Source of the DNA: Microcaldota archaeon
Lineage (GTDB): Archaea > Micrarchaeota > Micrarchaeia > Norongarragalinales > WALN01
Assembly: GCA_015522865.1 (NCBI GenBank)
Contig: WALN01000065.1
Span: 1 to 12,768 of the forward strand
Reading direction: 5' to 3'
Length of the DNA: 12,768 bases
Shown piece after piece: positions 1-7,337 of the stretch. The notes under the pieces are model-generated. The model had not been told where the DNA came from, made no database searches, and was given only the letters and a program-made list of their open reading frames with translations. The translations under genes and the position numbers were made by a program. Numbering within the stretch: the first letter of the stretch is position 1; each line of letters starts with the position of its first letter.

Positions 1-732
1 ACCGCATTGATTAATTCCAGAATTGGAGTCATCATCGTAGATGTCATAATCGCTGTTGTTGCAGAATATGTTGGAGCTGATTGTGTTGTTGTTAGAATTA
101 GAATCGAGATGGATTCCATCATGGTTTGAGCTTGCGTTGTTGTTGGTTATTGTAAAGTTGTTGGAGTTATAGAGAGATATGCCGCTATCATCATTATTGT
201 TAGTCAGAGTATTATTAGTTATTGTGAAAAGAGTGTCGGAGTTAAATTCAAAGCCACGTGAAAAGTCAGAAATAAAGCAATTCTTTACTGTGAGGTTTGT
301 GTGGCTCTGTGCTTTAACGCCGCTGTAGCCGTTTGGTCCAGTTATTGAGTGGCCTATGCAGTCGAAGGTGACATTGTCTGCGTTAATCTCAAAGCAGTTT
401 GCATTTGAGGACTGAGTGACGCTGGCATTTAAACAATAGTAGCTGTTGGCTGAGCTGAGAGAGTCACAAGAGGAGAGATTGTAATCGCAATGAGGCAACG
501 GGGTTGGCGTTGGAGTTGGGGAGGCTGTGCTGCCGCCATTTCCTGCGGTATAAGGAGTAACGGAAATATTGCTTGTTGTAACCACATTTCCTAAAGTTTC
601 TGTTGTCTGGTTTATTTGAGTATTTGCTGAGCCGAGTATTGAACTTCTCATAATAATAAGAGAAAGAATAACTACAAGCATTACGCCGCCAAGAAGCAAT
701 ATATATTCAAAGCTGCCCTGGGATTTTCGCAT
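1..732 (-). CDS. Pilin-like class III signal, beta-helix surface protein (3' end outside window)
   Basis: An open frame of 244 codons starts at the ATG at 730-732 and leaves the window at base 1 without a stop, so the C terminus is missing. Residues 1-30 are a short basic tip (MRKS) followed by QGSFEYILL, which fits the archaeal class III signal Q-x-S-x-E-x-x-x-L, and then a hydrophobic helix (about 10-28). Such signals are cut just before the Gln by EppA-type prepilin peptidases, leaving the helix to anchor or assemble the protein in pilus-like structures. Residues 69-80 are a Ser/Thr/Pro linker. The rest (about 81-244) has eight cysteines, many N-x-S/T sequons and imperfect repeats of about 24 residues (FTITNN at 169 and 193), typical of right-handed parallel beta-helix (NosD/pectate-lyase-like) proteins. 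I infer a surface adhesin or glycan-binding protein; the ligand is unknown. There is no Shine-Dalgarno motif, and a TATA box lies about 23 nt upstream. Confidence 0.85.
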   Translation of the reverse strand, partial: MRKSQGSFEYILLLGGVMLVVILSLIIMRSSILGSANTQINQTTETLGNVVTTSNISVTPYTAGNGGSTASPTPTPTPLPHCDYNLSSCDSLSSANSYYCLNASVTQSSNANCFEINADNVTFDCIGHSITGPNGYSGVKAQSHTNLTVKNCFISDFSRGFEFNSDTLFTITNNTLTNNNDDSGISLYNSNNFTITNNNASSNHDGIHLDSNSNNNTISSNIFCNNSDYDIYDDDSNSGINQCG

Positions 733-750
733 AATAGAATAAAAACAGAA

Positions 751-759
751 TATTTTAAA
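751..759 (-). promoter_or_regulatory. TATA box for the pilin-like surface gene
   Basis: On the minus strand this reads TTTAAAATA. Its centre lies about 23 nt upstream of the ATG at 732, which would place the transcription start at or next to the start codon. The stretch before the ATG is T-rich and has no Shine-Dalgarno motif, which fits a leaderless transcript. The assignment is from spacing and composition only. Confidence 0.45.
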
Positions 760-798
760 TTCAGTTTGTTAAAATCAGCGCCGTAGGAGAATTTATAG

Positions 799-1476
799 CT
801 AAAAGCTGAATGATTCGCCAGGCTTCAAGCTAATTACTTTCGCCTTTACCGATTTTTCAGCTCTTCTTTCAAAATCTCTTAAATCAACTTGAATTTGCTT
901 GAAAGTGTTGTAGTGCATTGGAACAACATATTTGCATCTAATTTGTTTAAGTGCTTTAATCGCAGCGAACGGGTCCATCGTGTAAGTCCCGCCTATTGGA
1001 ATCATTGCCAAATCCACGGAGATATCAGTCATCTCATAAAAATCGTATGTGTCGCCTGCAAAGTAAAATGAAGAGCCGCCATAGCGAACAACAAAACCAA
1101 CAGGATGAACTGATTGGGGGTGGACTGCTTTTGTAACTTCTATATTAACTCCCCTCAAATCAAATTTGTCTCCTTCAAATGCGGAAACTTTATTTCTCAA
1201 TGGGATGTTTAATTTTGCAAGCGTCTCTTCTGGAGCAACAACATATGCAAATGTCTTTTCAACTAAATTGTTTATATCATATGGGGAGCAGTGGTCAAAA
1301 TGTTCATGAGAAACTAAAATTATGTCTAAATTTTTGAAATCCGAAAGTTCCGCTGCTGGGGGGACAAGCCGCTCTAATTGTTTGGGGTTTTTATCAAACC
1401 ATGGGTCAGTTAATATTTTCTTATCTCCAATTTCAATAAAAAAACTCGAATGCCCCAAATACTTAACTAAGCTCAT
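799..1476 (-). CDS. UPF0173 family metal-dependent hydrolase (metallo-beta-lactamase fold)
   Basis: This 225-residue cytosolic protein has the full-length architecture of the UPF0173/UlaG-like branch of the metallo-beta-lactamase superfamily. The family start LGHSSF is at residues 7-12, a likely metal-ligand Asp lies in LTDPW (22-26), the signature H-E-H-F-D-H is at 57-62, further His residues are at 119 and 124, GDT is at 141-143 and PMHYNT is at 186-191. These residues should bind two metal ions and activate water. The natural substrate of this branch is generally unknown; UlaG itself hydrolyses L-ascorbate-6-phosphate, but I see nothing here to support that substrate. The gene lies 56 nt downstream of atpD in the same orientation, yet has its own TATA-like sequences and no Shine-Dalgarno motif, so it is probably transcribed independently as a leaderless mRNA, with possible read-through from the ATPase operon. 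The family call is firm, the function open. Confidence 0.92.
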   Translation of the reverse strand: MSLVKYLGHSSFFIEIGDKKILTDPWFDKNPKQLERLVPPAAELSDFKNLDIILVSHEHFDHCSPYDINNLVEKTFAYVVAPEETLAKLNIPLRNKVSAFEGDKFDLRGVNIEVTKAVHPQSVHPVGFVVRYGGSSFYFAGDTYDFYEMTDISVDLAMIPIGGTYTMDPFAAIKALKQIRCKYVVPMHYNTFKQIQVDLRDFERRAEKSVKAKVISLKPGESFSF

Positions 1477-1497
1477 AGAGAAATTAGAAAGAAATAA

Positions 1498-1521
1498 TAT
1501 AAAAATATGCCTATATAAAAA
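1498..1521 (-). promoter_or_regulatory. Two candidate TATA boxes for the hydrolase gene
   Basis: The minus strand carries TTTTTATATAG (1521 to 1511) and, closer to the gene, TTTTTATA (1505 to 1498). The nearer one is centred about 25 nt from the ATG at 1476 and would give a leaderless transcript, which fits the absence of a Shine-Dalgarno motif. The farther one matches the archaeal TATA consensus better and would give a leader of about 14 nt. Either indicates a promoter separate from the ATPase operon. Confidence 0.5.
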
Positions 1522-1527
1522 GCGTCT

Positions 1528-1548
1528 AACAACTATTTAATAGTTGTT
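1528..1548 (-). terminator. Palindrome over the atpD stop codon, possible operon terminator
   Basis: A perfect inverted repeat with 10-bp arms (AACAACTATT and its complement) around one central base straddles the TAG stop of atpD at 1533-1535. On the minus strand a T5 run follows six bases later. As RNA this could form a weak A/U-rich hairpin followed by U residues and end the ATPase transcript. The T-run is also part of the hydrolase TATA box, so the element may be double-purpose or coincidental. Confidence 0.3.
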
Positions 1549-2159
1549 TCTTTAAGTCGCAGCAGAGTAGTAAAGCTGCTCCTCTCCATCTCGTCTAACT
1601 TCATTTTAATATCTCTAGCAGCAGATTCAAATCTCGGGATTATTACGTGTTCTAGAGCGTTTACCCTTCTGCGTGTTTTCTCCACTTCTGGTGCAAGTAG
1701 TTTTATCCTTTTTTCTATTTCTGCTAACTTAACAACATCCGCCAAAATGTCAGAAAAATCTGAAAATGCCTGGTCAACCTCAATGGGAACATCGTAAAAT
1801 CCATGAGCATAAGAAGCAACATCTTCCTGACCAGTCAGATTAAGTGCGGGTACTGAGATATTCATCGAATAATATTTCTTTACTTCGAGCTTAACAAAAT
1901 TTGGCTGAAGTATTAACAAATTTTCAAGAGAGTCCTCTTTCATCTGAACTCTTGCAACAATCATCCTTGAGATCGCCTTGTCCATCATTACCTCTAAATT
2001 TTTATACCTTAATTTATATTCTCTCACCAATTCCATAAAGCTCCTCATCAATCCGTCCCTTTTCTCTTTCAAAAGTTTGTGCCCCCTCTTAGCCAATTTG
2101 ATTCTTCTTTTTAGTTTAAGCAATTCACTGCGCGTTGCATTAATATGGAGTTCCGCCAT
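1533..2159 (-). CDS. atpD: A-type ATP synthase subunit D (central rotor axle)
   Basis: At 208 residues this matches the usual length of archaeal AtpD/NtpD. The N terminus (MAELHINATRSELLKLKRRI) is the family signature. Long, Lys/Arg/Glu-rich helices at about 5-75 and 150-205 form the antiparallel coiled coil that sits in the A3B3 cavity and transmits rotation. Residues around 95-140 are the less helical middle part. With F it forms the DF rotor axle, connected through C to the K ring. It is the last ATPase gene and starts 20 nt after atpB with an AAGGTGA ribosome-binding site 4 nt from the ATG. A palindrome overlaps its stop codon. Confidence 0.95.
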   Translation of the reverse strand: MAELHINATRSELLKLKRRIKLAKRGHKLLKEKRDGLMRSFMELVREYKLRYKNLEVMMDKAISRMIVARVQMKEDSLENLLILQPNFVKLEVKKYYSMNISVPALNLTGQEDVASYAHGFYDVPIEVDQAFSDFSDILADVVKLAEIEKRIKLLAPEVEKTRRRVNALEHVIIPRFESAARDIKMKLDEMERSSFTTLLRLKETTIK

Positions 2160-2179
2160 TTTTTCACCTTCTAAAAGAT

Positions 2180-3559
2180 TTACTTTGACTTTGGAAGATA
2201 CTTCTTTATGTACTCAATTTTTATTCTCTTCAGCTCTGCCTCAGGAAGCATTGAAAGCAAGTCCCAGGCAATTGAAAGTGTCTGCTCTATTGTCCTATGC
2301 TCATCTCTGCCCTGCGAAACAAACCTATTCTCAAATTCATCTGCAAATTTCAAATACTTCTTGTCCAACTCGCTTAAAGCAGCCTCCCCAATAACTGCAA
2401 CTAACTCCCTCAACTCCTTACCTCTCGCATATGCTGCATAAAGCTGGTTGGAAACACCTGAATGGTCTTCTCTTGTTTTTCCCTTTCCGATTCCTTTATT
2501 CATCAACCTCGAAAGGCATGGAAGAACATCAATTGGCGGGTAAATTCCTTTTTTATGTAGCTCTCTTGAAAGAACAATTTGTCCTTCTGTGATATAGCCA
2601 GTCAAATCAGGTATTGGATGTGTAATATCATCTTCCGGCATAGTCAATATTGGGAATTGAGTAATAGAGCCTTTCCTCCCTTTTATCCTTCCTGCCCTCT
2701 CGTAAATTGTAGCCAAATCAGTATACATGTAGCCAGGATAGCCTCTCCTGCCGGGCACTTCTTTTCTTGCAGATGAAATCTCTTTTAGAGATTCGCAGTA
2801 ATTGGTCATGTCTGTTAAAATTACCAACACATGCATATCTTGGTCATATGCTAAATATTCTGCAGCAGTTAACGCTGCTCTTGGAGCGGTAATTCTTTCA
2901 ACTGCCGGGTCATCTGCCAAATTGAGAAAAACTATTGAATGCTCTATTGCGCCAGTTCTTTTCAAATCATTGATGAAAAATTGCGCTTCCTCAAAAGTAA
3001 TACCAATAGCTCCAAAAACCACTGCAAAACTTTCTTTTTTCCCGAGTACTCTTGCCTGTCGCGCAATTTGTGCTGCAAGCTCATTATGTGGCAGACCAGA
3101 ACCTGAGAATATTGGAAGCTTCTGCCCCCTAACCAAGGTGTTCATCAAATCAATTGCGGAAATTCCAGTTTCAATAAAATCAGATGGATTGTCTCTGGCA
3201 GTCGGGTTAATTGGACTTCCGTTTATATTCCTCATGTCTTCGGGCACTATTCTCGGCCCCTTGTCAATTGGTCTTCCAAGTCCATCAAAAACTCTTCCAA
3301 GCATATCCATACTAACTGGCAGTTCAACTTCAGAACCACTAAATCTAATTGAAGTTTCCTTGATGTCTATACCAGTAGTACCTTCAAAAACCTGTATTAA
3401 CGCGGTATCAGTTGTAGTTTCCAAAACTTTGCCTGTTCTTTTCTCTCCATTTTTCAAGGTGAGTTCTACAAGTTCTCCATATTTCACATGCTGAACATTA
3501 TTGACCGCCAAAAGAGAGCCGGATATATCCGAAACTGTTTTGTATTCTACATTTTTCAT
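2180..3559 (-). CDS. atpB: A-type ATP synthase subunit B (non-catalytic head subunit)
   Basis: This 459-residue protein is full length for the family. Residues 1-75 form the N-terminal beta-barrel. About 76-350 is the RecA-like core, where the P-loop position reads FSGSGLPHNE (151-160), the degenerate form expected of the non-catalytic subunit, with no GxxxxGKT. Other hallmarks are ILTDMTNY (247-254), RRGYPGYMYTDLA (271-283), and PCLSRLMNKGIGKGKTREDH (347-366), whose Arg351 should reach into the catalytic site of the neighbouring A subunit. The C-terminal helical bundle follows. Three B alternate with three A in the head. The ATG overlaps the atpA stop by 4 nt (ATGA) and an AGGAGG sequence sits 7 nt upstream inside atpA, which indicates translational coupling and matched dosage. 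Confidence 0.97.
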   Translation of the reverse strand: MKNVEYKTVSDISGSLLAVNNVQHVKYGELVELTLKNGEKRTGKVLETTTDTALIQVFEGTTGIDIKETSIRFSGSEVELPVSMDMLGRVFDGLGRPIDKGPRIVPEDMRNINGSPINPTARDNPSDFIETGISAIDLMNTLVRGQKLPIFSGSGLPHNELAAQIARQARVLGKKESFAVVFGAIGITFEEAQFFINDLKRTGAIEHSIVFLNLADDPAVERITAPRAALTAAEYLAYDQDMHVLVILTDMTNYCESLKEISSARKEVPGRRGYPGYMYTDLATIYERAGRIKGRKGSITQFPILTMPEDDITHPIPDLTGYITEGQIVLSRELHKKGIYPPIDVLPCLSRLMNKGIGKGKTREDHSGVSNQLYAAYARGKELRELVAVIGEAALSELDKKYLKFADEFENRFVSQGRDEHRTIEQTLSIAWDLLSMLPEAELKRIKIEYIKKYLPKSK

Positions 3560-5304
3560 GTTCTCGCCTCCTTTATTTTAGCAACATCTTTTTTGAGCTG
3601 CCTCTCAAATTCATCAAATTTTTGTAATTCTTTTTCGGCAACCATCTTCGAATTGCCTATGTTTTCAATAGTTTTAGAATTGTACATCTCCTCATATGGG
3701 ATGCCCGCTTTTACTAAATCAAGTACTTCGTAATAGTAGTGCAGTATCAGCCTCAGCATTAAATATTGTTTCTTAAGAGAAGTATACGTATCAACTTTAT
3801 CGAAAGCGTTTTGGTGCAAAAAGTCCTCTCTCAGCATCCGCGCAACATCTAACAATAATTTGTCTTTTGGTGGCAGTGACTCTGCGCCAACTAATCTCAC
3901 AATCTCCTCAAGTTCCGCCTCTCTCTGCAAAATAGACAGCGCTTCTGTTCTTAATTTTAAAAATTCTTCTGAAATATTCTGCTTATACCATTCGGTTAAA
4001 TTATCAGTGTAAAGAGAATAACTTTGAAGCCAGTCAATTGCTGGAAAGTGTCTTCTGTGTGCAAGTGTGGCAGAAAGCGCCCAAAACACTTTTGTAATTC
4101 TCAAAGTGTTCTGAGTAACCGGTTCTGAGAAATCTCCGCCGGGCGGAGAAACTGCGCCAATTAAAGAAAGCGAACCCGTTTTCCCGCTAAGAGCATTTAC
4201 TCTGCCTGCGCGCTCATAAAATGCAGCTAAGCGCGATGCTAAATATGCTGGATAGCCCTCTTCCGAAGGCATTTCCTGCAACCTGCCTGAAATTTCCCTC
4301 AAAGCTTCTGCCCATCTCGAAGTAGAATCTGCCATCAAAGAAACATCATATCCCATGTCTCTATAATACTCTGCAATAGTAATGCCGGTGTAAATGCTTG
4401 CTTCTCTTGCTGCAACAGGCATGTCTGAAGTGTTTGCAATTAAAACTGTCCTGTGCATCAATGGTTTGCCAGTTTGGGGGTCTTCAAGTTCTGGGAATTC
4501 TGTTAAAACCTCGGTCATTTCATTTCCTCTTTCACCGCATCCAATAAATATAACAATTTTTGCGTCTGACCATTTTGCAAGCTGGTGCTGGATAACTGTT
4601 TTACCAGAGCCAAATGGGCCTGGGACGGACGCGGTACCTCCTTTCACTAATGGAAATAAAGCGTCAATAACTCTTTGGCCCGTAACTAATGGAACATTCG
4701 CCAATAGTTTTTGTTTAAATGGCCTCTCTTTCCTAACTGGCCATTTCTGGAGCATTGAAACTTTATGCTCTTTGCTGCCATCACTTACAATTGCAATGAC
4801 ATCATCTATAGTGAATTTTCCAGATTCAATTTTCTTTATTTTTCCGCTTACATTTGGTGGCACCAATACTCTGTGCTCGACAGATGAGGTTTCCTGAACA
4901 ACTCCCAAAATTTCACCGCCGCTAACTTCGTCCCCTTTCTTAAGCTTAGGTTTGAAATCCCATTTCTTGGAATGGTCAAGTCCTTCTGCCCTCACCCCTC
5001 TCGCAATAAAGTCTCCTTTCTTCTTCTTAATTATCTCGAGTGGTCTCTGTATTCCATCATAAATGCTTCCAAGCAAACCAGGGGCGAGTTCTACACTTAA
5101 GGGAGCGCCGGTATTCTTAACTGGCTCCCCTGGCGAAAGGCCAGCTGTTTCTTCATAAACCTGTATTGTTGCTTTGTCTCCCCTCAGTTCTATAATTTCT
5201 CCTATAAGCCCGAGTTCTCCAACATACACGAGCTCGTACATAGTACTTCCAAGCATGTTGTCAGCAACGACAACCGGACCTGATATTTTTATAATCTTTC
5301 CCAT
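3556..5304 (-). CDS. atpA: A-type ATP synthase catalytic subunit A
   Basis: The catalytic subunit of the A1 head, 582 residues from the ATG at 5302-5304. The frame stays open to a GTG at 5319, but I chose the ATG because MGKIIKISGPVV is the family's conserved beginning and a GAGGTG motif lies 7 nt before it. Seen in order: the N-terminal barrel (1-70), the A-specific non-homologous bulge (about 110-185), the P-loop GPFGSGKT (229-236), GCGERGNEM (256-264) with the catalytic Glu, Walker B and switch region LMADSTSRWAEALREISGR (323-341), PSEEGYPAYL (346-355) and a C-terminal helical domain. No intein interrupts the P-loop, unlike some thermophilic archaea. It binds ATP at the A/B interface and couples catalysis to rotation of D/F/C/K. 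The stop overlaps the start of atpB. Confidence 0.97.
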   Translation of the reverse strand: MGKIIKISGPVVVADNMLGSTMYELVYVGELGLIGEIIELRGDKATIQVYEETAGLSPGEPVKNTGAPLSVELAPGLLGSIYDGIQRPLEIIKKKKGDFIARGVRAEGLDHSKKWDFKPKLKKGDEVSGGEILGVVQETSSVEHRVLVPPNVSGKIKKIESGKFTIDDVIAIVSDGSKEHKVSMLQKWPVRKERPFKQKLLANVPLVTGQRVIDALFPLVKGGTASVPGPFGSGKTVIQHQLAKWSDAKIVIFIGCGERGNEMTEVLTEFPELEDPQTGKPLMHRTVLIANTSDMPVAAREASIYTGITIAEYYRDMGYDVSLMADSTSRWAEALREISGRLQEMPSEEGYPAYLASRLAAFYERAGRVNALSGKTGSLSLIGAVSPPGGDFSEPVTQNTLRITKVFWALSATLAHRRHFPAIDWLQSYSLYTDNLTEWYKQNISEEFLKLRTEALSILQREAELEEIVRLVGAESLPPKDKLLLDVARMLREDFLHQNAFDKVDTYTSLKKQYLMLRLILHYYYEVLDLVKAGIPYEEMYNSKTIENIGNSKMVAEKELQKFDEFERQLKKDVAKIKEART

Positions 5305-5311
5305 ATATTCA

Positions 5312-5317
5312 CACCTC
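5312..5317 (-). promoter_or_regulatory. Ribosome-binding site that fixes the atpA start
   Basis: The minus strand reads GAGGTG here, 7 nt before the ATG at 5304. It complements the archaeal 16S 3' end (anti-SD CACCTCC). The motif overlaps the atpF stop codon and lies inside any longer atpA reading from the GTG at 5319, so it argues for the shorter start. Confidence 0.75.
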
Positions 5318-5657
5318 ACTTTTCAAGAAAAAGAATACCTGTAGCTTTTTCAACATAATTATTTATAGAACGCGAACTCAGATGTTCGCTCTTTACACCA
5401 TCCTGCAAAACAGTAATTGCAGGCAGAACTCTCGCCTGAGAAATCTCTTCTATATACTGGAGCATCTCTTTAGCAACCGACTCGCCAATAACTATTAGCC
5501 CGATTTCCTCCTTTTCTAACAGCTTATCAAGAGCAGCTTTTGCTTCTTTTGAATCGGCTGCTTCCATACAATAGCGCACACCAGCAGCCTTAAACCCGAG
5601 TACAAAATGTTTTTGCCCTACTGCAGCAATCTCATATTCCATTTTTCTTTCCCCCAT
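5316..5657 (-). CDS. atpF: A-type ATP synthase subunit F (central stalk)
   Basis: A small protein of 113 residues, or 108 if translation begins at the second Met (ATG at 5642). Family members begin close to the pattern seen at residues 6-20 (MEYEIAAVGQKHFVL), which favours the second Met, and a GGGGGA motif lies 7 nt before it. The first ATG overlaps the atpC stop by one base (TAATG), which favours coupled initiation there; both remain possible. The fold is a CheY-like alpha/beta domain (about 6-85) with a C-terminal helix that packs along D. IGLIVIGESVAKEM (52-65) is a typical core strand-helix. F binds D to form the rotor axle and modulates ATP hydrolysis. Its stop lies 11 nt before the preferred atpA start. 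Confidence 0.92.
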   Translation of the reverse strand: MGERKMEYEIAAVGQKHFVLGFKAAGVRYCMEAADSKEAKAALDKLLEKEEIGLIVIGESVAKEMLQYIEEISQARVLPAITVLQDGVKSEHLSSRSINNYVEKATGILFLEK

Positions 5658-6736
5658 TAAACATTAATTTCCTTTATTAAAAGTTTTGTAGTTTCTTCGT
5701 CCATATGCAAATACTTAGATTTGAGAATTGATAAAATATTTTCTGCCTCCTGTTCTTTTGCGACAAAATAGAAGAAAACCAACTCCGGTCCAACTCCCTT
5801 GTACCCAACAACAGTTTTGAGAGTTGAGAAAAGGTGTTCCTTCAGCTTTTTATCCATAAGTACAAATGAATTTTCATTTTTGAAATATGAAAAGCCGTCT
5901 TCGACAGCTCTTTTATACGGCGTTGAGTTAAAGAATTTTACAATTTCACTGTCTGACAGAGCAAACAATTCCTTCAGTTTCTCAATTTTAAACTGACCAA
6001 AAGGGATGTATGCGCGCTCGAGTGTTCTTATATTCTTATGCACATTCCTGCATCTGAACAACGTAAGAATATTGTAAATATCAACTTCTGCAGAGAAAAA
6101 TTCCCTGAAAAATTCGCTCTTAGAGAATTTGAACAAAAGTTTGAAAAGTTCTCTATCAAGAGTGAAATCTATCTCCTCGGTGTCATTGGTTTTTGAGTAA
6201 GCCTCAAGCGCAGACTGAACTGGCGCTTTAAAGTAATCAGGAAAATAAGAGTAGCTCTCCTCAAGCGGAGTCGAAAGAAGGCGCGTAAAAAGCGATGGGG
6301 GGAGAGAGCCAAGCGGCGAAAAAGCAGGAGTAACCTGAACCGGTGCAAGTTTGTGTTTAACCAGCAGTTTGAAATTGTAAAAATCATGCTTCAGCTCAAC
6401 CAACCTTATGAGGGCAGGATCATGTATCTGCGACTTTATAAGCGAAAAGTGAGAACGAAGTGTGGAGGAAACTTTGGCTTCGAACTCTAATGGATTCTTT
6501 GCAGAAATTACTGGAGCGTAGTCAGTATCCGAGAGGGACTTGAGAACATCATCCAGCTTTGGTAAAGAAATTAGTGAGAAGATTTTTTCGGAGGAGACAA
6601 AACGATTCCAGGACACGTAGATGGTGCCGCATGCCTGAGCGTATTTTTCAGCTCCAGAATACATCTTAATGCTGGGATAGCTCACCACACCTCCGCCTGC
6701 AATTATAGAGCCAGTCAAAATCAAACTTCCGAGCAT
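5657..6736 (-). CDS. atpC: A-type ATP synthase subunit C (rotor collar, V-ATPase d-like)
   Basis: A 359-residue protein matching the mostly helical C/AC39 family in length and in motifs such as the DTDYAP segment (residues 70-75), the central LLFKFSKSEFFREFF segment and the VVGYKGVGPELVFFYFVAKEQEAENI segment near the C terminus, which ends a few residues after a typical EAENI-type helix. It caps the K ring and links it to the D/F axle. The start abuts the atpE stop (TAAATG) with GGTGG just upstream. Unusually, residues 1-24 are hydrophobic and Gly-rich (LGSLILTGSIIAGGGVVS) before the region that aligns with the family's usual first helix near residue 28. An internal Met25 (6662-6664) is the alternative start, but no ribosome-binding site is well placed for it. 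Confidence 0.92.
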   Translation of the reverse strand: MLGSLILTGSIIAGGGVVSYPSIKMYSGAEKYAQACGTIYVSWNRFVSSEKIFSLISLPKLDDVLKSLSDTDYAPVISAKNPLEFEAKVSSTLRSHFSLIKSQIHDPALIRLVELKHDFYNFKLLVKHKLAPVQVTPAFSPLGSLPPSLFTRLLSTPLEESYSYFPDYFKAPVQSALEAYSKTNDTEEIDFTLDRELFKLLFKFSKSEFFREFFSAEVDIYNILTLFRCRNVHKNIRTLERAYIPFGQFKIEKLKELFALSDSEIVKFFNSTPYKRAVEDGFSYFKNENSFVLMDKKLKEHLFSTLKTVVGYKGVGPELVFFYFVAKEQEAENILSILKSKYLHMDEETTKLLIKEINV

Positions 6737-7324
6737 TTAACCACCAAATAACATTTTTGAAATCTCTATCATGTCATTTTTCCTTATCTGTCTTAAAATC
6801 TGCTCAAGAGAATAGTCAAATATTTTCTTCTTTTCTGGGAATTTTACAATTACTCCGCCTTTCATGTCATCTGAAAACTCAATTTTTCCGTATGATTTGA
6901 ACGCTGCAGAGAGGCCCTTGTCTGAGGAGGAAAAAATCAGGATAATTTTAGGAGATTTTGCATGTTCTGTAGAGGAAGCTATTTTCTTTTTTATCCAGTT
7001 CTTGTAATCGTTTTTGTTTTTGCTCTTCCACTTTAAAAAATTTTTAGCGCCTTCTTCAAGTGCTTTTTCTATTAATTCGTTCTTCGCTTGGAGTAGTAAA
7101 GAGCGCGACTCAAGGCGGGCCTGGGCAGTGCGCTGAGAAAAGACAGACTTCGCTTTTTCCTCTGCTTCTGCCAAAATTTTTTTCTCCTCTTTCTTTGCTA
7201 TTTCTTTTGCAACTTTCTTTATCTCCTCTGCCCTTTTCTGGGCCTCTTTTAGAATAGTGCTGGCTTGGGCTTTATAAGTACTTAGTATACTTCCCTTTAT
7301 CCTTTCAATTCCGCCTGCTTCCAT
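6737..7324 (-). CDS. atpE: A-type ATP synthase subunit E (peripheral stalk)
   Basis: At 195 residues this is the usual length for AtpE/NtpE. Residues about 15-110 are one long Ala/Lys/Glu-rich helix (for example KEAQKRAEEIKKVAKEIAKK), which pairs with AtpH into a right-handed coiled coil. The C-terminal part (about 115-195) is the globular alpha/beta domain that grips the top of the A3B3 head; it contains the family-like MKGGVIV strand at about 159-165. E and H form the stators that hold the head still against rotor torque. The gene begins 13 nt after atpK with AAGTGAT close to the ATG, and its stop abuts the atpC start. Confidence 0.93.
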   Translation of the reverse strand: MEAGGIERIKGSILSTYKAQASTILKEAQKRAEEIKKVAKEIAKKEEKKILAEAEEKAKSVFSQRTAQARLESRSLLLQAKNELIEKALEEGAKNFLKWKSKNKNDYKNWIKKKIASSTEHAKSPKIILIFSSSDKGLSAAFKSYGKIEFSDDMKGGVIVKFPEKKKIFDYSLEQILRQIRKNDMIEISKMLFGG

Positions 7325-7337
7325 TCAATCACTTGCT

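Noticed and set aside
50..240. Possible microsatellite or CRISPR-like repeat (recurring gttgtt/attgtt words)
   Set aside because: The words are Asn-rich beta-helix codons read on the minus strand; there are no equal-length repeats with unique spacers.
2802..3494. A 230-codon open frame on the plus strand opposite atpB
   Set aside because: It is antisense to a clear, conserved atpB, has no promoter or ribosome-binding site of its own and resembles no family; it is a codon-bias shadow.
4394..4897. A 167-codon plus-strand frame opposite atpA
   Set aside because: It lies fully inside the conserved P-loop region of atpA on the other strand; the frame is a by-product of that coding sequence.
3556..5304. 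Intein in atpA
   Set aside because: Some archaeal atpA genes carry one in the P-loop, but the reading frame here is continuous with normal spacing of all motifs.
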